Source: an uncultured Lachnospiraceae bacterium (GTDB lineage: Bacteria > Bacillota > Clostridia > Lachnospirales > Lachnospiraceae). From it: a DNA stretch of 7,083 bases. Made by a program: the position numbers and the translations under genes. The notes below the pieces were generated by a model. It saw nothing but the letters and a program-made list of their open reading frames with translations. It had not been told where the DNA came from and ran no database searches. Position 1 is the first letter of the stretch. The number at the start of each line of letters is the position of its first letter. Positions 1 through 4,741 of the stretch are shown piece by piece. Location: the NCBI GenBank assembly GCA_910585395.1, contig CAJUCK010000061.1, positions 484 through 7,566 of the forward strand. The letters run 5' to 3'.

Positions 1-639
1 AAACTTAGGGCTTTAACAGTAAGGGATTACCTCATTAAATGCCAGACAATGGCTATGTTTGCGAGTATCCGTGATATAAAAAACAAAGAGGTATGGCAGC
101 TTAGAAAACTAAAAGCAATGGGCATTAACGGGCTGAGCATCAGTGTGGAAAGCGGAGATGATGAAACGCTTGCCCTTGCAGATAAGGGATATACTTCGGC
201 TGATATTTTGGAGCAATGCAGGAAGCTGGATGAAGCGGATATGGAATACTATTTTGTTTATATGACAGGACTTGCGGGAAAAGACGGAGGATACCGAAAT
301 GCGAGGAATAGTGCAGAGCTGTTCAGCCAGCTTAATCCATATTTTATTTCCGTGGACTCACTTACGCTTTTCCCAGACACAGAGCTGTACCAGATGGCAC
401 AGAAGGGCTTATTTGTCCCTGCTGAAGAAAAAGAGCGTATCCGTGAATTGCAAATGTTAATCAATAACTTAAATATACGCACACATTTATTTGCAAATAC
501 GGTTTCAAATTTTGCGCCTGTAACAGCTTATCTTCCATATGACCGTGAAAAGGTCACGAATGAGCTGCAATTTGTTTTAGACAACATGGACGAAAGTAAG
601 ATGCAGGAATATAGAAATAATTTGAAATCATTGGGATAA
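1..639 (+). CDS. Radical SAM protein, C-terminal part (5' end outside window)
   Basis: The reading frame is open from the first base, so the gene starts upstream of the window and the first ATG inside (49) is internal; 212 residues are visible. The sequence matches the second half of a radical SAM TIM barrel of the Elp3/MiaB-like type. Visible residues 44-57 carry the strand ending in VESGDDETL, where such enzymes contact SAM. It is followed by KGYT, then ILEQCRKLDEA, then a strand with YFVYMTGLAGK, and TLFPDTELY near visible residue 120. The C-terminal part (LPYDREKV, then a helical tail ending NNLKSLG) also fits this family. The CxxxCxxC cluster motif that would prove radical SAM chemistry lies upstream and is not seen. 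These proteins occur widely in Clostridia as 280-300 residue stand-alone enzymes of unknown substrate; I cannot assign the reaction. The C-terminus looks intact. No terminator follows directly. Confidence 0.85.
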   Translation, partial: KLRALTVRDYLIKCQTMAMFASIRDIKNKEVWQLRKLKAMGINGLSISVESGDDETLALADKGYTSADILEQCRKLDEADMEYYFVYMTGLAGKDGGYRNARNSAELFSQLNPYFISVDSLTLFPDTELYQMAQKGLFVPAEEKERIRELQMLINNLNIRTHLFANTVSNFAPVTAYLPYDREKVTNELQFVLDNMDESKMQEYRNNLKSLG

Positions 640-644
640 GGCTT

Positions 645-1016
645 ATGGTAACAGGTGATTTTATAGATGTTTAATACAACGACATTGATACAGTTCTTAA
701 TATTGCAAAACAGCTAGAATATAACGGAGAGGAAATTACGATTATTGGATTGTCTGAAGCAAATTTTACAATAAACGGGGATGTGTAGGGATCTCTTCTG
801 ATTTTAGATACTGTCCTTATTGCAGAATTACATCAATTATGGTATTATTCAGATAACGTATCAGTGTGACTCAATAGAAGGCAGACCACATGAAATATTT
901 AGGGATTATAAAGAGAGCTGCCAGCACTAGATGAAGCAAACTTTACAGCGTACTATTTCCCTAAATTCAAGCTCCTTGCTGATCACTTGTTAAAAGGAGC
1001 ATTTAAAACACCTTAA
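645..1016 (+). pseudogene. Decayed coding remnant, unidentified
   Basis: No intact frame exists here, but protein-like stretches appear in succession on the plus strand. The frame from ATG 645 reads MVTGDFIDV, a TAA at 672, then DIDTVLNIAKQLEYNGEE and IIGLSEANFTINGDV before a TAG at 786. Farther on, a different frame reads YQCDSIEGRPHEIFRDYK and stops at a TAG (928-930). A third frame overlaps it and reads LPALDEANFTAYYFPKFK followed by LLADHLLKGAFKTP, ending at TAA 1014-1016. DYK followed by the LPALDEANF frame joins smoothly if a small frameshift is allowed. This suggests one or two small genes broken by at least two stops and one or more frameshifts. I do not recognise the family. The pieces could also come from different genes, so the ends are approximate. 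Confidence 0.5.
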
Positions 1017-1093
1017 AATCAGCAGTCACACGAAGGTATGAGATAACATTCTGAATCCGTTAAAACTAAGGAAATACAGGGATTAGATAACGC

Positions 1094-1151
1094 TAAGAGG
1101 GAGTTTGCTGCTAGCAAACAGGATTGTTCCTAAGCAGTTCAAATCCTCTTA
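1094..1151 (+). other. Foldable three-stem segment, possible structured RNA
   Basis: TAAGAGG (1094-1100) is exactly complementary to CCTCTTA (1145-1151). Between these arms sit a perfect 7-bp hairpin with a three-base loop (GTTTGCT 1103-1109 with AGCAAAC 1113-1119) and a 4-bp hairpin (AGGA 1120-1123 with TCCT 1128-1131). Together they form a small three-way junction, followed 13 bases later by a terminator-like hairpin. That order resembles a cis-acting leader or a small RNA, but I match it to no known riboswitch class. A T-loop-like TTCAAAT is present, but the rest does not fit a tRNA. It may equally be an end of whatever element left the broken genes upstream. Confidence 0.3.
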
Positions 1152-1164
1152 CCAACATCCTAAG

Positions 1165-1205
1165 AAATGCCGAGAATACTGGGGTTCCAGGATTTTCGGC
1201 ATTTT
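1165..1205 (+). terminator. Terminator-like hairpin before the nuclease pair
   Basis: An 18-position stem pairs 1165-1182 with 1187-1204 around a GGTT loop. It has a single A/G mismatch (1178/1191) and one G-T pair. The outer arm is AAATGCCGA with TCGGCATTT, and the 3' arm itself ends in a run of T. It should stop plus-strand transcription coming from the radical SAM gene or broken region, or act as an attenuator for the genes from 1267. The T run is short (four), so strength is uncertain. A minus-strand role is also possible, since that strand reads TTTCTT after the stem. Confidence 0.6.
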
Positions 1206-1266
1206 AATCTATCTAAAATTTGCTAATCAAAAAAGTAGTTTTATTAATTTTGAATGGAGATATAAA

Positions 1267-1686
1267 ATGATTCTTATCGTATGTGTAGATGAAAAAAAAG
1301 GAATGATGTTTCATCATCGCCGCCAAAGTCAGGATCGTATACTGCGGGAGGATATGATAAAGCAGTGCAGAGGAAAAAAATTATATATGAACGAATATTC
1401 CGCTGCAATGTTTGGGGAATGCGCAGATGAATCTATAATTGTATCAGAAGATTTTTTGTACCAGGCTGGGGAAAATGATTATTGTTTTGTGGAAAATCAG
1501 CAAATTTCCAGCTTTTTAGTGGATATTAACAAAATGATTCTGTATTATTGGAATCGCAGATATCCAGCAGATACATATTTTACAGTTGATTTAGAAGATG
1601 GGACATGGGAATTGGAAAAAAGAGTAGAGTTTACAGGTTCTTCTCATGAAAAAATAACCAAGGAGGTTTATAAAAAAGTACAATGA
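1267..1686 (+). CDS. Conserved hypothetical protein, 139 residues, coupled to nuclease
   Basis: The start at ATG 1267 is chosen because TGGAGA (1255-1260) sits at good spacing and the protein-like character begins there. The open frame extends back to 1105, but those 54 codons run through the terminator hairpin and look non-coding. The product is soluble, with no signal peptide or membrane helix. Recognisable blocks are MILIVCVDEKKGMMFHHRRQ (residues 1-20) followed by SQDR, WNRRYPADTYFTVDL (95-109) and GSSHEKITKEVY (124-135). From memory, relatives occur in Lachnospiraceae, often beside this kind of nuclease and sometimes labelled ribonuclease Z. That label is unsupported here: there is no HxHxDH metallo-beta-lactamase motif and the protein is far too short. 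Its stop codon overlaps the next start as ATGA, so the two are probably translationally coupled. The function is unknown. A weak promoter (TTGCTA 1219, TATTAA 1242) is possible but not convincing. Confidence 0.85.
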   Translation: MILIVCVDEKKGMMFHHRRQSQDRILREDMIKQCRGKKLYMNEYSAAMFGECADESIIVSEDFLYQAGENDYCFVENQQISSFLVDINKMILYYWNRRYPADTYFTVDLEDGTWELEKRVEFTGSSHEKITKEVYKKVQ

Positions 1687-2567
1687 AACAAAAAAAAGTA
1701 AAAGTAAAATTTATAATCCTATTTGTTTGTTGTCTGTTCCTCACAGGCTGTACAGATTTTCTTACTGAAAATGTGCAGCCTAAAGAACAGGAATTGATAA
1801 GCGCCAAAGATATTCCTGACTATGAAGGTAAGCCTTATATTGAAGTAAATGGAAATGAACCAGAATTTACAAAACAAGAATTTACAGAAGAAAGTTTTGA
1901 AACTTATAGTGACCTGGATGAGCTGAAAAGATGTGGAACTGCTTATGCAAATGTGGGAAAGGATCTTATGCCTGTGGAAGAGAGGGGAAATATCGGGCAG
2001 GTCAAACCTACAGGTTGGCATACTATAAAATATGACAATGTAGATGGGAAATATTTATATAATCGCTGTCATTTGATAGGGTATCAGCTTTCTGGAGAAA
2101 ATGCAAATGAAAAAAATCTGATTACTGGAACAAGGTACATGAATGTAGAAGGTATGCTGCCGTTTGAAAATATGGTAGCTGATTATGTAAAAGAAACGGA
2201 AAATCATGTGTTGTACAGAGTTACACCTATTTTTGAAGGAGATGATCTGCTGGCAAAAGGTGTGTTAATGGAAGCTATGTCTGTGGAAGATCAGGGAGAA
2301 GGAGTGTGCTTTCATGTTTTTGTTTATAATGTACAGCCTGGCATTTATATAGATTATTCTACAGGAAAAAGCGGTCTTGGCGGGGAAACGTTTGAAGAAT
2401 CTAATACAGTTAAGGAGCACGATGTCATTCGCGGAAATTCCAGATCAAAGATTTATCACTGCCCTGGGCAGGCGGCTTATGAAGAGATGGAAAATTCTAA
2501 AAATCTGGTTATTTTTGAAACAGAACAGGAGGCAGAAGAAGCCGGATATAGAAAAGCGAAACGATAA
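1683..2567 (+). CDS. Lipoprotein DNA/RNA non-specific endonuclease with sunset-type C-terminal domain
   Basis: This is a 294-residue secreted nuclease. A lysine-rich N-terminus and hydrophobic stretch (residues 9-20) lead to the lipobox LTGC, so Cys23 is the predicted lipid-modified residue and the enzyme sits on the outer face of the membrane. After a linker, the ββα-metal nuclease domain spans about residues 70-225. Its core is YNRCHLIGYQLSGENANEKN (126-145) followed by LITGTRYMNVEGM. His130 is the expected general base, and Asn145 and Asn154 are candidate metal or fold residues. The classical DRGH motif of EndA-type nucleases reads NRCH here. YRVTPIFEGD (178-187) and VYNVQPGI (214-221) are also typical of the family. 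Residues about 248-291 (VIRGNSRSKIYHCPGQAAY, then EAEEAGYRKAK) resemble the sunset domain found fused to extracellular nucleases. The start overlaps the stop of the preceding gene by ATGA. Likely roles are scavenging nucleic acid or processing DNA at the surface; competence is not demonstrated. Confidence 0.93.
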   Translation: MKQKKVKVKFIILFVCCLFLTGCTDFLTENVQPKEQELISAKDIPDYEGKPYIEVNGNEPEFTKQEFTEESFETYSDLDELKRCGTAYANVGKDLMPVEERGNIGQVKPTGWHTIKYDNVDGKYLYNRCHLIGYQLSGENANEKNLITGTRYMNVEGMLPFENMVADYVKETENHVLYRVTPIFEGDDLLAKGVLMEAMSVEDQGEGVCFHVFVYNVQPGIYIDYSTGKSGLGGETFEESNTVKEHDVIRGNSRSKIYHCPGQAAYEEMENSKNLVIFETEQEAEEAGYRKAKR

Positions 2568-2607
2568 AAGATAGTATATTAACTACTGTTGTTTGAAGTC
2601 AAATTCA

Positions 2608-2636
2608 TTGCAAACTTTAAAGACTTATGCTATCAT
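2608..2636 (+). promoter_or_regulatory. Sigma-A promoter for the coiled-coil membrane protein
   Basis: TTGCAA (2608-2613) and TATCAT (2631-2636) are separated by exactly 17 bases, and TG at 2628-2629 makes an extended -10. Transcription would begin near 2643, giving a leader of about 40 bases to the ATG at 2683. I see no terminator between the nuclease stop at 2567 and this site, so read-through from the nuclease pair is possible. Confidence 0.75.
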
Positions 2637-2682
2637 ATTAGGGAAAAGAATTCTTAATAATTTATTGCCTGGAGGAATATTT

Positions 2683-4110
2683 ATGGAAAATGAGAAAACA
2701 CCAAAGAAAAGAGTACGGACGACTTCAGTTATTACATTGTTGATATGTATGATTGATATTTACATAATTATTAATATTCCTGAGGATTATACGATTTTAG
2801 CCGCGGCAATGTTTTTGACGCTTGTATCTTCTGTTCTCACCATCAACAGCTGGTTTAAATGGAAGGATTTGGAGGGGCAGAATCGAAATGAGCAGTATAC
2901 TGACATCATGAATGTTCAGAAAAGCTCATACGTTATCATCCAGAAGAAAGTTCAAGATTTAGATGAAAAACTTAATTTTATAGGACAGAAAATTATGCCT
3001 CTGGAAAAAGCTGGAGATGTGAATCAGAGGAAAATAGCATCTATGCTGGATAGTATTGTGGAAGATCAGAAGAAAATTGCTAAGATTACAATAAGCCGCA
3101 GTAAAGAAAACGCAGATGCTTTGATGAATCCCAATGACAAATTATTACTTCAAATGGAAGAGTTTCGTGATTCTATATCGGGAATGCAGGGGCAGCTTCT
3201 TTCCCAGCAGGAAGAAATACATAATGAAGAAGCAAAGAAACTTGATAAGAGTACAGATGAGATATTTAAGAGAATTACAGAGTTAAGAGATTTGCTGGTA
3301 AAAGAGGCAGATGAGATTTCAGAAAATATTTTAACTTCACAACAGTCTCTGGAAGAATCTTACAGCAGTGCAATTGAAGCAGCGGCAGAATCAAAGAATA
3401 TGAATTCGGCAAAAGATTCTATAACAGAAGAGAAATCGTCAGAGGAAATACATAATACAGACCAAAAAGAAGAACAGCCAATAGCAGAGGATGTATTGAA
3501 TGAGGAACAGATGGTGTCAGAAGAGACAGCATTTGAAGAGCAGAATGAACAGCAGGCAGCATCCGAAGAAGCAGTAGTTGAAACACCGACAGGAGAAGAA
3601 CCTGTATTAAAGCAGCCAGAACTCAACAGTCAGATAGAACAGCCAGAATCTGTTCCAGAATCAGAACAGGTTTCTGCTGTTGAGGAATTTGCAGTTCCAG
3701 AGCCAGAACAGGTTTCTGCTGTTGAGGAATTTGCAGTTCCAGAGCCAGAACAGGCTTCTGTAGTGGAAGAACTTCCGGTTCCAGAGCCAGAACAGGCCTC
3801 TGTAGTGGAAGAACTTCCGGTTCCAGAACCAGAACAGGCTTCTGTAGTGGAAGAACTTCCAGTTCCAGAGCCAATTGTAGTACCAGATCAGGCAATAGAA
3901 AGTCCAGCAGCGGATTCTTCAAAGTCGGAGTCTGACAGCGGTATGAGCCCAGAGGATATTGCAGCTTTGATTGCAAAAACGGAATCAGAGAATCTTCCGG
4001 AGACTACAGCAAAATATGAAGAAGAAGAAAAGCCTCCTATGCCAGATATGTCTGATCCAAATCGTCCTATGAGTCCAGAAGATATTGCAGCATTAATTGC
4101 AAATATGTAA
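2683..4110 (+). CDS. Two-helix membrane protein with coiled coil, acidic repeats and duplicated SPEDIAALIA motif
   Basis: The start at ATG 2683 is set by GGAGG at 2671-2675; an upstream TTG at 2593 lies before the promoter and is rejected. The product has 475 residues and I do not recognise a named family. A basic N-terminus (KTPKKRVR) precedes two membrane helices at about residues 14-31 and 37-55 with a short outer loop, placing the rest of the protein in the cytoplasm. Residues about 65-235 are helical and probably coiled-coil (for example LLLQMEEFRDSISGMQGQLL). Residues about 245-420 are very rich in Glu, Pro, Val and Ala and likely disordered, including five copies of a 14-residue repeat (328-397). 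MSPEDIAALIA occurs at 421-431 and again at 463-473, the second almost at the C-terminus. The plan suggests a membrane-anchored scaffold that recruits a cytoplasmic partner through the end motifs; this is inference. It is transcribed alone, from the promoter at 2608 to the terminator at 4130. Confidence 0.9.
   Translation: MENEKTPKKRVRTTSVITLLICMIDIYIIINIPEDYTILAAAMFLTLVSSVLTINSWFKWKDLEGQNRNEQYTDIMNVQKSSYVIIQKKVQDLDEKLNFIGQKIMPLEKAGDVNQRKIASMLDSIVEDQKKIAKITISRSKENADALMNPNDKLLLQMEEFRDSISGMQGQLLSQQEEIHNEEAKKLDKSTDEIFKRITELRDLLVKEADEISENILTSQQSLEESYSSAIEAAAESKNMNSAKDSITEEKSSEEIHNTDQKEEQPIAEDVLNEEQMVSEETAFEEQNEQQAASEEAVVETPTGEEPVLKQPELNSQIEQPESVPESEQVSAVEEFAVPEPEQVSAVEEFAVPEPEQASVVEELPVPEPEQASVVEELPVPEPEQASVVEELPVPEPIVVPDQAIESPAADSSKSESDSGMSPEDIAALIAKTESENLPETTAKYEEEEKPPMPDMSDPNRPMSPEDIAALIANM
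3664..3873 (+). repeat. Five tandem 42-bp in-frame repeats
   Basis: The units begin at 3664, 3706, 3748, 3790 and 3832, each coding 14 residues. Units 1 and 2 are identical at all 42 bases and read EQVSAVEEFAVPEP. Units 3 to 5 read EQASVVEELPVPEP; unit 4 differs from unit 3 by two silent changes and unit 5 from unit 3 by one. The two classes imply separate, fairly recent duplications. Copy number may vary between strains. Confidence 0.97.
3943..4101 (+). other. Duplicated short peptide motif MSPEDIAALIA (coding)
   Basis: The first copy is at 3943-3975 and the second at 4069-4101, separated by 31 residues of acidic, Pro-rich linker. The 11 residues are identical, yet the DNA differs silently in at least four codons (AGC/AGT, GAG/GAA, GCT/GCA, TTG/TTA). 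This points to selection on the peptide rather than recent copying. It resembles the LSQxEIDALL peptide at the start of the flagellar switch proteins FliM and FliN, which in FliM binds CheY; the likeness is short and may be convergent. Confidence 0.85.
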
Positions 4111-4129
4111 TAGAATATTAACTGTGTTT

Positions 4130-4171
4130 TATCAGAGTGTCAGAAATTGCTTTTTGGCGCTCTGATATTTT
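4130..4171 (+). terminator. Intrinsic terminator of the coiled-coil protein gene
   Basis: Bases 4131-4146 pair with 4151-4166 through 16 positions (four G-T pairs) around a TTGC loop, extended by T4130 with A4167 and followed by TTTT. It lies 20 bases past the stop codon at 4110, the normal place for a rho-independent terminator. Confidence 0.85.
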
Positions 4172-4269
4172 ATATTATAGGAAAAAGCTTACCCGCTTTA
4201 TTCTAATGTAGAAGAATTTGAGACAAAAACAATTTAATTTTGCTTCTGTATCAAAAAAAGTTTTCTTCA

Positions 4270-4275
4270 TATAAT
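4270..4275 (+). promoter_or_regulatory. Possible -10 box for the small protein gene
   Basis: A perfect TATAAT stands 25 bases before the ATG at 4301, in an AT-rich stretch. No good -35 lies at 16-18 bases (TGTATC at 4247 is the best available); TTGCTT at 4240 is too far upstream (24-base spacer). A start near 4282 would leave just enough leader for the AAGGA ribosome site. Confidence 0.4.
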
Positions 4276-4300
4276 AGAATAAAAAGAAAAGGATTCAACA

Positions 4301-4432
4301 ATGAAACGTAAAAAATCTATGAAACAGAAACTGGCAGAAATAAGTTACAAGAATCCGGGACTAGAAAAAAAGATTAACACGATCGAAAAATCATTTCAGG
4401 AAGTGAAGAAGATGTTAAATGATAAAGGCTGA
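4301..4432 (+). CDS. Small charged protein, 43 residues, unknown function
   Basis: The ATG at 4301 is preceded by AAAAGGA (4287-4293) at seven-base spacing and by a TATAAT box, which supports real translation despite the short length. The product starts MKRKKSMKQKLAEISYKNPG and continues as a probable amphipathic helix (LEKKINTIEKSFQEVKKML), ending NDKG. It is lysine-rich, has no membrane segment or cysteine, and could be a helical or nucleic-acid-associated small protein. I do not recognise the family. It stands alone between the terminator at 4130-4171 and the minus-strand tRNA terminator, and is convergent with the tRNA. No plus-strand terminator follows it. Confidence 0.6.
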   Translation: MKRKKSMKQKLAEISYKNPGLEKKINTIEKSFQEVKKMLNDKG

Positions 4433-4438
4433 ATGGAC

Positions 4439-4484
4439 AAAAAAAGAACCCGTCATGAGAGCGCTATCTTCACAACAAGTTCTT
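4439..4484 (-). terminator. Intrinsic terminator of tRNA-Lys
   Basis: Read on the minus strand, 4484-4470 pairs with 4458-4444 through 15 positions (four G-T pairs) around an 11-base loop, and the stem runs out into seven consecutive T (4445-4439). It begins four bases after the mature 3' end of the tRNA. On the plus strand no T run follows the stem, so it should not serve the small protein gene. Confidence 0.85.
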
Positions 4485-4488
4485 GCAG

Positions 4489-4561
4489 TGCGCCTCCAGG
4501 GGCTCGAACCCTGGACACCCTGATTAAGAGTCAGGTGCTCTTCCAGCTGAGCTAGAGACGC
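4489..4561 (-). tRNA. tRNA-Lys (anticodon CTT)
   Basis: The minus strand folds into a complete 73-base cloverleaf. The acceptor GCGTCTC (4561-4555) pairs with GAGGCGC, with one G-T, and the discriminator is A (4489). The D arm is GCTC-AGCTGGAA-GAGC. The anticodon arm CCTGA-CTCTTAA-TCAGG gives anticodon CTT, reading AAG lysine codons. The variable loop is GTGTC and the T arm is CAGGG-TTCGAGC-CCCTG. The 3' CCA is not encoded (CTG follows), so it must be added enzymatically. The gene is transcribed alone. Confidence 0.98.
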
Positions 4562-4562
4562 A

Positions 4563-4581
4563 TGTCTTATTCCTTAAGACA
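4563..4581 (-). other. Leader hairpin abutting the tRNA-Lys 5' end
   Basis: On the minus strand TGTCTTA (4581-4575) pairs with TAAGACA (4569-4563) around a five-base loop, seven perfect pairs, ending one base before the mature tRNA 5' end. It would form most of the precursor leader removed by RNase P. It may simply insulate tRNA folding; a regulatory role is not shown. Confidence 0.5.
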
Positions 4582-4587
4582 AAAAAT

Positions 4588-4616
4588 ATTATATAATAAA
4601 GTTTTAAGAAATGCAA
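4588..4616 (-). promoter_or_regulatory. Sigma-A promoter of tRNA-Lys
   Basis: On the minus strand TTGCAT (4616-4611), a 17-base spacer and a perfect TATAAT (4593-4588) are followed by a start near 4581, about 20 bases before the tRNA. Runs of A and T just upstream (4621-4655) would act as an UP element, as expected for a strong stable-RNA promoter. Confidence 0.85.
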
Positions 4617-4673
4617 GAACTTTTTTTAATTTTTTTAAGAAAATGAAAAAAAACTTTTTACGTTATCCAATGA

Positions 4674-4702
4674 TTGACATAAGAATTAGAAAAGAGTAAT
4701 AT
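4674..4702 (+). promoter_or_regulatory. Sigma-A promoter of the 545-residue membrane protein
   Basis: A perfect TTGACA (4674-4679), a 17-base spacer and TATAAT-like TAATAT (4697-4702) precede the ATG at 4742 by 39 bases, with a start expected near 4709. A and T runs upstream could strengthen it. It is divergent from the tRNA promoter, with 57 bases between the two -35 boxes. Confidence 0.85.
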
Positions 4703-4741
4703 TGTACTAGATAAATAATACAGATGAGAAAGGAGAAATAT

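Noticed and set aside
272..460. Alternative frames inside the radical SAM gene on both strands
   Set aside because: They are shadows of the better-supported frame, without family resemblance or ribosome sites.
1094..1157. tRNA or tRNA fragment (TTCAAAT T-loop, CCTCTTACCA end)
   Set aside because: The T stem does not pair, the acceptor does not line up with the T-loop, and no anticodon arm can be drawn at the right distance.
1219..1247. Promoter TTGCTA/TATTAA directly before the 139-residue protein
   Set aside because: The -10 match is poor and the start would fall about on the ribosome site, leaving almost no leader.
1105..1266. Longer N-terminus for the 139-residue protein
   Set aside because: The extra 54 codons run through a strong hairpin, have no ribosome site and look non-coding; ATG 1267 has TGGAGA before it.
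2593..2682. TTG start for the coiled-coil membrane protein
   Set aside because: It lies upstream of the promoter that best fits the gene, and GGAGG clearly serves ATG 2683.
3664..3873. CRISPR-like array
   Set aside because: The 42-base units abut directly without unique spacers and are in frame inside a coding region.
3623..3976. Minus-strand open frame of 117 codons opposite the tandem repeats
   Set aside because: Its Leu/Pro/Gln-rich product is the antisense of Glu/Pro/Val repeats, where in-frame repeats keep other frames open. It has no ribosome site, and the plus-strand gene has clear start, domains and terminator. The minus-strand frame at 3360-3626 is rejected for the same reason.
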